From an uncultured Clostridia bacterium (GTDB taxonomy: Bacteria > Bacillota > Clostridia > Lachnospirales > Anaerotignaceae), in assembly GCA_958420075.1 (NCBI GenBank), contig CATZIM010000025.1, positions 1-12,834 of the forward strand: DNA of 12,834 nt, written 5' to 3'. Positions 1-7,967 of the stretch are shown one piece after another (position 1 is the first letter of the stretch; every line of letters starts with the position of its first letter). Both the position numbers and the translations under genes were made by a program. A model generated the notes under the pieces. It saw only the letters and a list, made by a program, of their open reading frames with translations. It was not told where the DNA came from and did not search any database.

Positions 1-1
1 A

Positions 2-568
2 GGGGCAGCCATGGGGAAAGCCGCAAAAGAACATCCCGCATCTATGGTAGCGGTGATGAAAATGGAAAATGAACAGGTGGAAGCACTGGCGGAAAAATAC
101 CCCAATGTGTTCCCTGTAAACTACAACGGCCCCGGTCAGCTGGTTGTTGCCGGGAAAAAAGATGAACTCGACAGTTTCGGAAAAGATGCAAAGGAAGCTG
201 GCGGCAGATGTCTGCCAGTAGCCGTAGGCGGCGGTTTCCATTCTCCTTTTATGGATGAAGCATCTAAGGAATTTGCAGAAGCACTGAAGGCTGTGGATGT
301 AAAACAGCCCGAAATGACTGTATATTCCAACTACACAACAAAACCTTACACAGCAGAAGTAAGGGATCTGATGGAAAAACAGATCAACCATTCCCTGCGT
401 TGGCAGGAAAGTATTGAAAATATGGCGGCAGACGGCTTTGATACTTTCATTGAAGTGGGCGTTGGCACCACACTGAAGAAACTCATCAGCCGCATTCTTC
501 CTGACAGCAAAGTGTATGCTGTTTCCAACATGGAAGAAGCTCGCCAGGTAGCAGAGGAGGTACGCTAA
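2..568 (+). CDS. fabD: Malonyl-CoA:ACP transacylase FabD, C-terminal part (5' truncated by window edge)
   Basis: Transfers the malonyl group from malonyl-CoA to acyl carrier protein, feeding FASII elongation in the cytoplasm. The reading frame is open from base 2, and the first visible residues (RGAAMGKAA...) match the middle of the family. About 188 codons of a roughly 310-residue protein are therefore present, and the ATG at 11 is internal. The catalytic histidine sits in GGGFHSPFM (His codon 239-241). QINHSLRW and the late EVGVGTTLKKLI segment are typical of the C-terminal half. The nucleophilic serine (GxSxG) must lie upstream of the window. The stop is 3 nt before fabG, so the two are co-transcribed. 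Identity rests on motifs plus the surrounding fab/acc operon. Confidence 0.95.
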   Translation, partial: GAAMGKAAKEHPASMVAVMKMENEQVEALAEKYPNVFPVNYNGPGQLVVAGKKDELDSFGKDAKEAGGRCLPVAVGGGFHSPFMDEASKEFAEALKAVDVKQPEMTVYSNYTTKPYTAEVRDLMEKQINHSLRWQESIENMAADGFDTFIEVGVGTTLKKLISRILPDSKVYAVSNMEEARQVAEEVR

Positions 569-571
569 GAT

Positions 572-1306
572 ATGTTGAAAGGAAAAACAGCCATTGTTAC
601 AGGCGGTTCCCGTGGTATCGGTGCGGCCATTTGTAAAAGATTCGCAGAACAGGGTGCGAACATCGCGCTGCTGTATGCAGGCAATACCCAGAAAGCAGAA
701 GAAACAAAAGCAGCTCTGCAGGAAATGGGTGTAAAGGCAGAAGCTTACCAGTGCAACGTGGCGGACGCGGAACAGGTTGCCGCAGTCTGCAAACAGATCA
801 TCAAAGATTTCGGCGGCGCCGATATTCTGGTAAACAATGCCGGTATTACCAAGGACAAACTGGTGCCTATGATGAAGGTTCCCGACTTCGACAGCGTTGT
901 GGATACCAATCTGAAAGGCGCTTTCTATATGATCAAGCAGCTTTACCCTGTTTTCATGAAACAGAAAAGCGGCAAGATTATCAATATCAGCTCTGTATCT
1001 GGTCTGATGGGCAACCCCGGTCAGACAAACTACTCCGCTTCCAAGGCGGGGCTTATTGGGCTGACAAAATCTGTTGCAAAAGAACTGGCTAGCCGCAATG
1101 TGAACTGCAATGCAATTGCACCCGGTTTTGTAGCAACAGATATGACAGAAAATCTGTCTGAAAACAACGCATTAGTCGATCATATTCCAATGAAAAGATT
1201 TGCGCAGCCCGAAGACATTGCAAACCTTGCGCTGTTTTTGGCAAGCGACCAGTCCGATTATATCACTGGCGAAGTGATCCGCATCGACGGCGGTCTGGCC
1301 ATGTAG
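572..1306 (+). CDS. fabG: 3-oxoacyl-ACP reductase FabG
   Basis: NADPH-dependent reduction of 3-ketoacyl-ACP to 3-hydroxyacyl-ACP, the first reductive step of each FASII cycle. It is a 244-residue short-chain dehydrogenase/reductase of the usual family length. The Rossmann dinucleotide motif TGGSRGIG is at residues 10-17, NNAG at 88-91 and structural Asn at 113. The catalytic triad Ser141-Tyr154-Lys158 lies in ISSVSGLMGNPGQTNYSASK, followed by the family's APGFVATDM segment and a C-terminal GGLAM. The ATG at 572 follows a GAGGAGG ribosome site (554-560) inside the end of fabD. FabG-type SDRs also occur outside FASII, but here the operon fixes the role. Confidence 0.97.
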   Translation: MLKGKTAIVTGGSRGIGAAICKRFAEQGANIALLYAGNTQKAEETKAALQEMGVKAEAYQCNVADAEQVAAVCKQIIKDFGGADILVNNAGITKDKLVPMMKVPDFDSVVDTNLKGAFYMIKQLYPVFMKQKSGKIINISSVSGLMGNPGQTNYSASKAGLIGLTKSVAKELASRNVNCNAIAPGFVATDMTENLSENNALVDHIPMKRFAQPEDIANLALFLASDQSDYITGEVIRIDGGLAM

Positions 1307-1316
1307 GAGGTACTTT

Positions 1317-2552
1317 ATGAAAAGAGTCGTAGTAACAGGTTTGGGTGCGGTAACCCCCATCGGCAACAATGTGGCTGATTTCTGGGAAGGTCTGAAAACA
1401 GGCAAAAACGGCATCGGTATGATCACCCGTTTTGACGTATCCGAATCCAAATATAAACTGGCAGCAGAAGTAAAGGATTTCGATCCTCTGTGCTGCATGG
1501 ATAAACTGTCCGCAAAGAAGCTGGACCGTTTCACACAGTATGCGCTGGCATCTGCGGCAGAAGCCATGGCTGACAGCGAACTGGAAGGCAAAATCGCCCC
1601 TGAAGAACTGGGCGTATACTTTGGCAGCGGTATCGGTGGCTTTGAAACATTTGGAGAATCCTATAAAGCGCTGGAAGAAAAAGGCCCCAGACGTGTTTCT
1701 CCTCTGTTCATCCCTAAAATGATCAGCAATATCGCAGCTGGCAACATTGCCATCAAATATCATGCACAGGGTCCCTGTGTTTCCATGACAACCGCATGTG
1801 CTACCGGTACTACATGTATCGGCGAAGCATATCGTGCGATCCGTCACGGTTACACAACAGCGGCTATCTGCGGCGGCAGTGAAGCAGCCATCACCAATTT
1901 GGCAGTGGCAGGCTTTGGCGCATGTATGGCACTGAGCCCTTCTGAAGATCCCAATGCAGCATCTCTGCCTTTCGACAAACGCCGCGGCGGTTTTGTCATG
2001 GGCGAAGGCGCAGGCACACTGATCCTGGAAGAATATGAACACGCAAAAGCAAGAGGCGCGAAGATTTATGCGGAAGTATGCGGCTATGGTTCCACCTGTG
2101 ACGCACACCATGTAACAGCTCCTGATGAAACAGCTGTAGCCAGCGCAAGAGCGATCAAAGAAGCTATGGCAGAACTGGAAGGCGTTCCCGCAGAAAAAAT
2201 CTACATCAACGCCCATGGTACAGGTACAGCCCTGAACGATAAAACAGAAACAAATGCCATCCGTAAGGCTCTGGGCGAAGAAGACGCGCAGAAAGTACAT
2301 ATCAGCTCTACAAAATCCATGACAGGTCATATGCTGGGTGCAGCAGGTGCGGCAGAAGCCATCGCTGCAATCTGTGCCATGAACAACTCTCTGGTACCTC
2401 CCACCATCAACCTGCTGGAACAGGATGAAGTTTGTGATCTGCACTATACACCCAATGTAGCAGAAGAAGCGGAACTGGAAGCAGTTCTGTCCACTTCTCT
2501 GGGCTTTGGCGGTCACAATGCCTGCATCGCATTTAGAAAATTCAAAGGGTGA
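1317..2552 (+). CDS. fabF: 3-oxoacyl-ACP synthase II FabF
   Basis: Condenses malonyl-ACP with a growing acyl-ACP, releasing CO2; the elongating ketosynthase of FASII. The protein has 411 residues, full length for the family. The Cys-His-His triad is Cys161 (TTACATGTT), His300 (INAHGTGT) and His338 (KSMTGHMLGAAG), with conserved Lys333 and the GFGGHN glycine loop near the C terminus. The ribosome site AGGAGG (1305-1310) overlaps the fabG stop and sits 6 nt before the ATG, pointing to coupled translation. No second ketosynthase (fabB type) is seen in the window, so FabF may carry all elongation encoded here; that is inference. Confidence 0.97.
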   Translation: MKRVVVTGLGAVTPIGNNVADFWEGLKTGKNGIGMITRFDVSESKYKLAAEVKDFDPLCCMDKLSAKKLDRFTQYALASAAEAMADSELEGKIAPEELGVYFGSGIGGFETFGESYKALEEKGPRRVSPLFIPKMISNIAAGNIAIKYHAQGPCVSMTTACATGTTCIGEAYRAIRHGYTTAAICGGSEAAITNLAVAGFGACMALSPSEDPNAASLPFDKRRGGFVMGEGAGTLILEEYEHAKARGAKIYAEVCGYGSTCDAHHVTAPDETAVASARAIKEAMAELEGVPAEKIYINAHGTGTALNDKTETNAIRKALGEEDAQKVHISSTKSMTGHMLGAAGAAEAIAAICAMNNSLVPPTINLLEQDEVCDLHYTPNVAEEAELEAVLSTSLGFGGHNACIAFRKFKG

Positions 2553-2557
2553 GATAG

Positions 2558-3022
2558 ATGGAAACAACAAAGATTGCCGAATTGGCAAAAATTTTGAAAG
2601 ATAACGGTTTGACCAAACTGGATTTGACAGAAGGCGACAACAGACTGGTGCTGGAAGCAGTTTCTGCTCCCGTGGCACCTGCTGTGGTAGTGCCTGCGGC
2701 TGTTCCTGTGGAAGCTGTGCCCGTTGCAGCAGCAGAAGCGCCTGCGGCAGCACCTGCAGCTCCTGCTGCGCCTGAAGAAGATTTGTATGAACAGAAAACA
2801 CCTCTGGTAGGTACTGTTTATATGGCACCTCAGGCTGGCGCGGCACCTTATGTGTCCGTAGGGGATCATGTGGCAGCCGGCGATACTGTATGTATCGTGG
2901 AATCCATGAAGATGTTCAATGAAATCGCAGCAGAATGCAGCGGTACCATTGAAGAAATCTGTGTCAACAACGGTCAGATCGTGGAATACGGTCAGGCTCT
3001 GTTCCGTATCCGTGAAGACTGA
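2558..3022 (+). CDS. accB: Biotin carboxyl carrier protein of acetyl-CoA carboxylase (AccB)
   Basis: Carries the biotin that is carboxylated by AccC and handed to the AccA/AccD transferase to form malonyl-CoA. It has 154 residues in three parts: an N-terminal helical segment (1-35), a linker rich in Ala, Pro and Val (about 36-74), and a C-terminal biotinyl domain (about 80-154). The biotin attachment motif ESMKM has its target lysine at 118. The gene starts 5 nt after the fabF stop and 20 nt before fabZ. The low-complexity linker is normal for AccB and acts as a flexible arm. There is no sign of truncation. Confidence 0.96.
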   Translation: METTKIAELAKILKDNGLTKLDLTEGDNRLVLEAVSAPVAPAVVVPAAVPVEAVPVAAAEAPAAAPAAPAAPEEDLYEQKTPLVGTVYMAPQAGAAPYVSVGDHVAAGDTVCIVESMKMFNEIAAECSGTIEEICVNNGQIVEYGQALFRIRED

Positions 3023-3042
3023 CAGGAAGAAGGCGAAAACCT

Positions 3043-3456
3043 ATGAATCAGGAAGAACTGAAGAAAATACTGCCCCATCGGGACAATATGCTGCTGGTTG
3101 ACGAAGCAGAACTGAGAGATGGCGTTGCTTATGGCAAAAAGACCATCCGCCCCGATGAGTGGTTTTTGCAGGGACATTTCCCCGGCAACCCTGTAGTGCC
3201 GGGTGTCATCCTGTGCGAAATTCTGGGACAGTCCACCTGTGTGCTCCTTTCCGGTGAACAGGAAGGCGCAACACCTTATTTCACAGGTCTGGACAAAGTA
3301 CGTTTCAAAAACAGCGTGCGTCCCGGTGATGTTTTGGAAACAGAATGCACTTTGATCAAACACAAAGGTCCTTTCTACTGGGCAAGCGGCAAAGGCTTTG
3401 TGAACGGAAAATTATGCGTCAGTGCGGAATTTTCTTTCGCTCTGATAAAGGAGTAA
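3043..3456 (+). CDS. fabZ: 3-hydroxyacyl-ACP dehydratase FabZ
   Basis: Dehydrates 3-hydroxyacyl-ACP to trans-2-enoyl-ACP. It has 137 residues with a single hot-dog fold, the standard FabZ size. LPHRDNMLLVD opens the protein at 10-20, and the catalytic His45 and Glu59 fall in GHFPGNPVVPGVILCEI. A purine-rich ribosome site (AGGAAGAAGG, 3024-3033) lies 9 nt before the ATG. Its position between accB and accC is the usual mixed fab/acc order of Firmicutes. No fabA-like isomerase is visible, so the route to unsaturated fatty acids cannot be read from this window. Confidence 0.96.
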   Translation: MNQEELKKILPHRDNMLLVDEAELRDGVAYGKKTIRPDEWFLQGHFPGNPVVPGVILCEILGQSTCVLLSGEQEGATPYFTGLDKVRFKNSVRPGDVLETECTLIKHKGPFYWASGKGFVNGKLCVSAEFSFALIKE

Positions 3457-3462
3457 GAGGAT

Positions 3463-4797
3463 ATGTTTTCAAAAATTCTCATTGCAAACAGAGGGGAGGT
3501 AGCTGTCCGCATCATTCGTGCCTGTAAGGAAATGGGCATCGAAACTGTAGCGGTATATTCCGAAGCAGACCAGAATTCCCTGCCCGTAGCACTGGCAGAC
3601 GAAAGAATCTGTATCGGTTCCAATGCGGCGGCAGACAGCTATCTGAACCAGAAAAATATCATCAGTGCGGCTTTGGCATCCAATGCGGAAGCCATCCATC
3701 CCGGCTATGGCTTTTTGTCCGAAAACCCTGAGTTTGCGGCACTTTGCGAAGAAAAGGGCATCATTTTCATCGGCCCTGACAGCAACGTGCTTCGCGCTAT
3801 GGGTGACAAGGACAATTCCCGTCAGCTCATGAAGGAAATCGGTGTGCCTGTGGTACCCGGTACAGAAATCCTTCATGACCCTGCGGAAGCAAAACGTCTG
3901 GCTGCGGAAATTGGCTATCCCATTCTGGTAAAAGCTACCGCTGGCGGCGGCGGCAAGGGCATCCGTGTGGTGGAAAGAGAAGAAGATCTGGAACATGCCT
4001 TTTTGGCAGCGTCTGAAGAAGCCAAAAGCGCTTTTGGCAATGGCGACGTGTTCCTGGAAAAATATCTGACTTCTGTACGCCATGTGGAAATGCAGGTGCT
4101 GGCAGACGCTTTTGGCAACATCGTTTGTCTGGGGGAACGTGACTGCTCCCTGCAGCTGAACAAGCAGAAGGTGCTGGAAGAAACACCTTGCCCTGTTATG
4201 ACAGAAGACATCCGCAAAAGAATGATGGATGCGGCTGTGAAAGCGGCAAAAGCTGCCAACTATGTGAACGCAGGTACCGTAGAGTTCCTGCTGGCACCCG
4301 ACGGCAATTTCTATTTCATTGAAATGAATACCCGTCTGCAGGTAGAACATCCCATTACAGAAGAAATCAGCGATGTGGACATCGTAAAGTGGCAGATTCG
4401 TATTGCCTGCCAGATTCCTCTGGATTTCACTCAGGAAGATATTCACCTGCATGGTCATTCCATGGAATGCCGCATCAACGCAAGAAGCACCGGTCAGGTG
4501 GACTTTTTGCATATTCCCGGCGGTTCCCGGGTACACTTTGATACAGCATTGGTACAGGATTGCCTGATTGTACCTTTTTATGATTCCATGATTGGTAAAC
4601 TCATTGTTTACGCTAAGACCAGAGAAGATGCCATCCGTAAAATGGAAGCGGCTCTTTGCGAAATGGTTATCCATGGGATTCATACCAATATTGAAGACCA
4701 ACTGCGGCTGGTGCGTAACCCCCGGTTCCAGAAAGGGGATTATGACACACTGATTCTGCCGGAATTGTTGGCGGAAGGAGGCACAGAACTTGAATAA
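3463..4797 (+). CDS. accC: Acetyl-CoA carboxylase, biotin carboxylase subunit (AccC)
   Basis: ATP-dependent carboxylation of biotin on AccB, the first half-reaction of acetyl-CoA carboxylase. It has 444 residues, close to the family norm. The N-terminal [17 protein letters not shown] is followed by the ATP-grasp glycine loop GGGGKG (161-166). [17 protein letters not shown] is at about 224-240, and the catalytic [10 protein letters not shown] follows at 287-296 (Glu287, Asn289, Arg291). The QLNKQK stretch differs from the Enterobacterial QRRHQK, a variation I take as lineage-related. The ribosome site AAGGAG overlaps the fabZ stop. The last 8 nt overlap the start of accD. Confidence 0.96.
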   Translation: MFSKILIANRGEVAVRIIRACKEMGIETVAVYSEADQNSLPVALADERICIGSNAAADSYLNQKNIISAALASNAEAIHPGYGFLSENPEFAALCEEKGIIFIGPDSNVLRAMGDKDNSRQLMKEIGVPVVPGTEILHDPAEAKRLAAEIGYPILVKATAGGGGKGIRVVEREEDLEHAFLAASEEAKSAFGNGDVFLEKYLTSVRHVEMQVLADAFGNIVCLGERDCSLQLNKQKVLEETPCPVMTEDIRKRMMDAAVKAAKAANYVNAGTVEFLLAPDGNFYFIEMNTRLQVEHPITEEISDVDIVKWQIRIACQIPLDFTQEDIHLHGHSMECRINARSTGQVDFLHIPGGSRVHFDTALVQDCLIVPFYDSMIGKLIVYAKTREDAIRKMEAALCEMVIHGIHTNIEDQLRLVRNPRFQKGDYDTLILPELLAEGGTELE

Positions 4798-5644
4798 TAT
4801 TGTTGGCATGTTCCGAAAATCAAGAAATGTGCTGGAAAGCGGCGGTATCACACCTACCGTGGAAGAAAAGATCCGCTGCCCCATTTGTAAAGCCATTGAT
4901 ACAAAACGTTCTGTGGCAAAGAACAAAATGGTATGCCCTTCCTGCGGCTATCATTACCGTATCAATGCCAGAACAAGAATCAAAGCCATTTGTGACAAAG
5001 GCAGTTTTCAGGAACTGGAAATGAATATCCAGACAGAAAACCCTTTGAACTTCCCTGGCTATGCCAATAAGATCGAATCCGCTCGTGCGGCATCTGGTCA
5101 GATGGAAGGCGTGGTATGTGGTACTGCTACCATCCGCCGTCAGCCTTGTGCTGTGTTCGTTATGGACCCTCAGTTCATGATGGGCAGTATGGGTTCTGTG
5201 GTAGGGGAAAAGATTACACGGCTTTTTGAATACGCAACAGAACATGATCTGCCTGTGGTAGGCTTTACAGCCTCCGGCGGTGCCAGAATGCAGGAAGGGA
5301 TTCTGTCCCTCATGCAGATGGCGAAAACCAGCGGCGCTGTTCATTTCCACAGCGACAAAGGCGGATTGTATATCACTGTTCTGACAGACCCCACTACTGG
5401 CGGGGTAACGGCAAGCTTTGCTATGCTGGGGGATATCATCCTGTCCGAACCCAATGCGCTCATTGGCTTTGCAGGCCGTCGTGTCATTGAACAGACTACA
5501 AAGAAAAAATTGCCGGAAGATTTCCAGCGTGCAGAATTTCTGCAGGACTGCGGTTTTGTAGATGCCATTGTGCCTCGTACAGAACTGCGGGCAACACTGG
5601 AACGTCTTTTGAAACAGCACAGCAGAAGGAGGGATGAGGCATGA
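4790..5644 (+). CDS. accD: Acetyl-CoA carboxylase carboxyltransferase subunit beta (AccD), TTG start
   Basis: Works with AccA to move CO2 from carboxybiotin to acetyl-CoA. It has 284 residues. The N-terminal four-cysteine zinc ribbon is CPIC...CPSC (Cys30, 33, 49, 52), followed by a crotonase-fold carboxyltransferase domain with SGGARMQEG (162-170) and GGVTASFA (204-211). I chose the TTG at 4790 because AAGGAGG (4775-4781) stands 8 nt before it; the next in-frame ATG is codon 7. This start overlaps accC by 8 nt and the stop overlaps accA in ATGA. Both overlaps suggest translational coupling, which would help balance the subunits. Confidence 0.95.
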   Translation: MNNIVGMFRKSRNVLESGGITPTVEEKIRCPICKAIDTKRSVAKNKMVCPSCGYHYRINARTRIKAICDKGSFQELEMNIQTENPLNFPGYANKIESARAASGQMEGVVCGTATIRRQPCAVFVMDPQFMMGSMGSVVGEKITRLFEYATEHDLPVVGFTASGGARMQEGILSLMQMAKTSGAVHFHSDKGGLYITVLTDPTTGGVTASFAMLGDIILSEPNALIGFAGRRVIEQTTKKKLPEDFQRAEFLQDCGFVDAIVPRTELRATLERLLKQHSRRRDEA

Positions 5645-6429
5645 TGACAGCTTATGAAAGATTACAGGCTGCAAGAGCCCAGGATCGTCCCACTTCCCGT
5701 GCCTATATCGAAAATTTGTTCACAGAAAGAACAGAACTTCATGGTGACAGAAAATACGCAGATGACCCTGCTATCATTGGCGGTATCGGTTATCTGGGGG
5801 ATATTCCTGTCACATTCATCGGCATTGAACGTGGTCGCGATTTGCAGGAAAGAATCCGCTGCAACTTCGGCTGCCCGATGCCCGAAGGCTATCGGAAAGC
5901 GCTGCGCCTTATGAAACAGGCGGAGAAATTCCATCGTCCTGTCATTTGTTTCGTGGATACCTCCGGTGCATACTGCGGGGAAGAAGCGGAAGAACGTGGT
6001 CAGGGTCAGGCCATTGCTGACAACCTCATGCAGATGATGGGTCTGGAAACACCCATTATTACCATCGTCATTGGGGAAGGCGGCAGCGGCGGCGCACTGG
6101 GTCTGTCTGTGGCAAACCGTGTGTATATGCTGGAAAATGCGGTATTTTCCGTTATTTCTCCCGAAGGCTGCGCATCTATCCTGTGGGAAGACGCAAGCAA
6201 AGCGGCTGACGCGGCAGAATGCCTGAAGATTACAGCAGAAGATATGAAACGCTTCGGTGTGGCAGAAGATGTCATTGAAGAAAACTTCGATTCCTTCGAT
6301 GTCATGTGCGAAGACCTGAAAGCGCGTTTGCTTTCTGACGTACAGGAACTGGAACAGTATTCTGGTCGTGTCCTGTCTGAAAAACGCTATGAACGTTTCC
6401 GCAAACTGGGCGTTTACAGCGAAAAATAA
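5641..6429 (+). CDS. accA: Acetyl-CoA carboxylase carboxyltransferase subunit alpha (AccA)
   Basis: Partner of AccD in the carboxyltransferase that yields malonyl-CoA. It has 262 residues, shorter than the ~319-residue E. coli form because the N-terminal extension is short, as is common in Firmicutes. The biotin/CoA-site segments are [17 protein letters not shown] (about 105-121) and the oxyanion motif [10 protein letters not shown] (145-154), followed by [12 protein letters not shown]. Two adjacent ATGs (5641 and 5644) could start it. The first overlaps the accD stop as ATGA and lies 7 nt after AAGGAGGG, so it is preferred. It is the last gene of the operon and is followed by a terminator. 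Confidence 0.96.
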   Translation: MMTAYERLQAARAQDRPTSRAYIENLFTERTELHGDRKYADDPAIIGGIGYLGDIPVTFIGIERGRDLQERIRCNFGCPMPEGYRKALRLMKQAEKFHRPVICFVDTSGAYCGEEAEERGQGQAIADNLMQMMGLETPIITIVIGEGGSGGALGLSVANRVYMLENAVFSVISPEGCASILWEDASKAADAAECLKITAEDMKRFGVAEDVIEENFDSFDVMCEDLKARLLSDVQELEQYSGRVLSEKRYERFRKLGVYSEK

Positions 6430-6443
6430 TATTTGTATGTTAT

Positions 6444-6477
6444 GTCCTTGTGGGATTTCCCACAGGGACTTTTTTTT
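6444..6477 (+). terminator. Rho-independent terminator of the fab/acc operon
   Basis: The arms GTCCTTGTGGG (6444-6454) and CCCACAGGGAC (6459-6469) pair over 11 bp with one G-T wobble around a 4-nt loop. Eight T residues follow directly (6470-6477). It lies 14 nt after the accA stop. Confidence 0.92.
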
Positions 6478-6547
6478 GCAGAAAAGTTGGGACGCAGCGG
6501 GACTTTTTTTCCGTTATGCTCCTTTTGTCCGGGGAAGGAGGGAGAAT

Positions 6548-6805
6548 ATGGAATTGGAAATTGGGCTGGCGTTGTCGGTGCTGGGCGGCTTGCTAGGCGT
6601 TCTTAGTTTTGTCCAGAGCCGGGATAAATCCGTAGAGAAAGACGCCGCATGGAGAGGCGGTGTGGATGCGAAACTGGATATGATCCTTGGTATGCAGAAA
6701 GATCTGGAAGGCATCAAAGCGTCTTTGAAAGACCATGAAGGCCGTTTATCCGCCGTAGAAAGCAGCGCAAAATCTGCCCATCACCGTTTGGACGAGTACG
6801 CATAG
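6548..6805 (+). CDS. Small phage lysis-module protein: N-terminal membrane helix plus coiled coil
   Basis: An 85-residue protein. The hydrophobic segment IGLALSVLGGLLGVLSFV (about 5-22) should span the membrane. The charged remainder (about 40-83) has spaced Leu/Ile/Val residues (KLDMILGMQKDLEGIKASL, then RLSAVESSAKS) consistent with a coiled coil. The ATG at 6548 is preceded by AAGGAGGG (6535-6542), whereas the open frame further upstream runs through the accA end and the terminator. It sits 20 nt before a holin gene. Proteins of this kind precede holins in many clostridial prophages and resemble XhlA-type lysis accessory proteins in size and parts. XhlA itself has the membrane helix at the C-terminal end, so homology is not claimed. 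Confidence 0.75.
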   Translation: MELEIGLALSVLGGLLGVLSFVQSRDKSVEKDAAWRGGVDAKLDMILGMQKDLEGIKASLKDHEGRLSAVESSAKSAHHRLDEYA

Positions 6806-6825
6806 TATGAAAGGGGGGAATACAA

Positions 6826-7065
6826 ATGAAACTGGAATGGAAGAAACGACTGACAAACCCTTGGTTTTGGGTGGGGATGGTTGGCGTTGTGCTGACAGCG
6901 ACGGGAGCGAATCCCGAAATGTTTACCAGCTGGCAGGTGTTATGTGATGAGGTGAAAGCACTCTTTGCCAATCCTTATCTGCTGGCAACGGCATTTCTGG
7001 CAGTGCTGGGGGTACTGACAGACCCGACTACCAAAGGGATTTCTGATGAAAAGAAAAATCAATAG
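6826..7065 (+). CDS. Phage holin, phi-LC3 family
   Basis: A small inner-membrane protein expected to open lesions that let the endolysin reach the peptidoglycan. It has 79 residues. The N-terminal MKLEWKKRLTNPWFWVG and the C-terminal LGVLTDPTTKGISDEKK are hallmarks of the phi-LC3 holin family (NPxFW start, NDPTTKGxxDS-like end). There are two hydrophobic segments at about 13-30 and 46-63, with a basic N terminus and a polar tail. The A-and-G-rich ribosome site (AAAGGGGGG, from 6809) precedes the ATG. The endolysin gene begins 15 nt after its stop. It looks intact. Confidence 0.93.
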   Translation: MKLEWKKRLTNPWFWVGMVGVVLTATGANPEMFTSWQVLCDEVKALFANPYLLATAFLAVLGVLTDPTTKGISDEKKNQ

Positions 7066-7080
7066 AAAGGAGCAGATGAA

Positions 7081-7836
7081 ATGTTTTGTGTGGCAGTAGA
7101 TGACGGTCATGGTATGAAAACGGCTGGTAAGCGCACACCATTATTTCCCGACGGCAGTTATATGCCGGAAAATGCCTATAACCGGGCAGTAGCGTCTTAT
7201 TTAATGGACGCACTGAAAAGATGCGGTTTTCGTGTCGTAGCGGTAGCACCGGGGGATGAGGACACATCTTTGCAGACCCGCGTCAAACGGGCAAATGACG
7301 CAAAAGCGGATGCGTATATCAGTATCCATGCCAATGCCTTTGGCAGTGATTGGAATGACGCAAACGGTGTAGAAAGCTGGATTTATGAAAAGGCGGATGC
7401 CAAGACCTTGGACTTTGGGGGAAAAGTTCATGAAGCATTGGTAAAAGCCTGCGGTAGAAAAAACAGAGGACTGAAAAAAAGCGCAGATCTCTATGTACTG
7501 CGGGCAACAAAAATGCCGGCAGTTCTCATTGAAGGGGGCTTTATGACCAATCGGGAGGAAGCAAAGCTGCTCCTTTCGGAAGACTATCGGAAGCAATGTG
7601 CGGAAGGCATTTGCAAAGGCGTATGCAGTTATTTCGGCGTTGCCTATAAAGAGGAAACAGAAGGGGATGAGGAAGTGAAACGGTATCAGAAAATCGAGGA
7701 TCTGCCCTATGGCAAGGAAATTATCAAAAAGCTGGTGGATGAAGGTGTTCTCAGCGGAGATGAAAATGGAAATCTGAATTTGTCAGAAGATATGATTCGA
7801 ATCTTTATGATTCTGGATCGTAAAGAAATGCTGTAA
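7081..7836 (+). CDS. N-acetylmuramoyl-L-alanine amidase, phage-endolysin type
   Basis: A zinc amidase (Amidase_3 family) that cuts between MurNAc and L-Ala of the stem peptide. It has 251 residues. Zn ligands are His10 (DDGHG), Glu30 (PENAYN) and His83 (SIHANA), with catalytic Glu151 in LIEGGFMTN. The catalytic domain covers about 1-187 and an acidic linker about 189-199. A C-terminal domain of about 50 residues (RYQKIEDLPYGKEIIKKLV...LNLSEDMIRIFMILDR) is of a type I recognise from clostridial prophage endolysins. No signal peptide or membrane helix is seen, so release should depend on the holin. AAAGGAG (7066-7072) lies 8 nt before the ATG. All catalytic residues are present, so it appears functional. 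Confidence 0.93.
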   Translation: MFCVAVDDGHGMKTAGKRTPLFPDGSYMPENAYNRAVASYLMDALKRCGFRVVAVAPGDEDTSLQTRVKRANDAKADAYISIHANAFGSDWNDANGVESWIYEKADAKTLDFGGKVHEALVKACGRKNRGLKKSADLYVLRATKMPAVLIEGGFMTNREEAKLLLSEDYRKQCAEGICKGVCSYFGVAYKEETEGDEEVKRYQKIEDLPYGKEIIKKLVDEGVLSGDENGNLNLSEDMIRIFMILDRKEML

Positions 7837-7862
7837 ATAAAAAACAGCCAGTAGAAAAAGCA

Positions 7863-7917
7863 ACTTCCCCTTAAGAAAACATTGGTTTTCTGTTTTATTG
7901 ATTTCTTAAGGGGAAGT
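7863..7917 (-). terminator. Hairpin P2, candidate terminator for the fur-side transcript
   Basis: A perfect 16-bp stem (ACTTCCCCTTAAGAAA with its complement). Read on the minus strand it is followed by TGCTTTTTC, a short T run. The 23-nt loop is long for a terminator, so confidence is moderate. Confidence 0.45.
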
Positions 7918-7967
7918 GCGACTGCTGTCTTCAGAAGAAAACATACCGAATAAAATCTCAGTAAAAT

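Noticed and set aside
2665..2780. Low-complexity Ala/Pro/Val coding repeat as a possible repeat element.
   Set aside because: It is the normal flexible linker of AccB between its N-terminal part and the biotinyl domain.
1263..4926. Very long minus-strand open frames opposite fabF (1263-2846) and accC (3469-4926).
   Set aside because: The 3469-4926 frame is in codon register with accC, where antisense stops arise only from TTA, CTA and TCA codons that this gene set rarely uses. Both translations are rich in Cys, Phe and His with no family motifs, and both lie over clear enzymes.
6368..6547. Upstream open extension of the small lysis-module gene.
   Set aside because: It passes through the accA end and the terminator hairpin. 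The ATG at 6548 has a strong ribosome site and yields a sensible membrane helix at the N terminus.
6548..7836. A complete prophage.
   Set aside because: Only lysis genes are present. There are no structural, replication or integration genes and no flanking att-like duplication.
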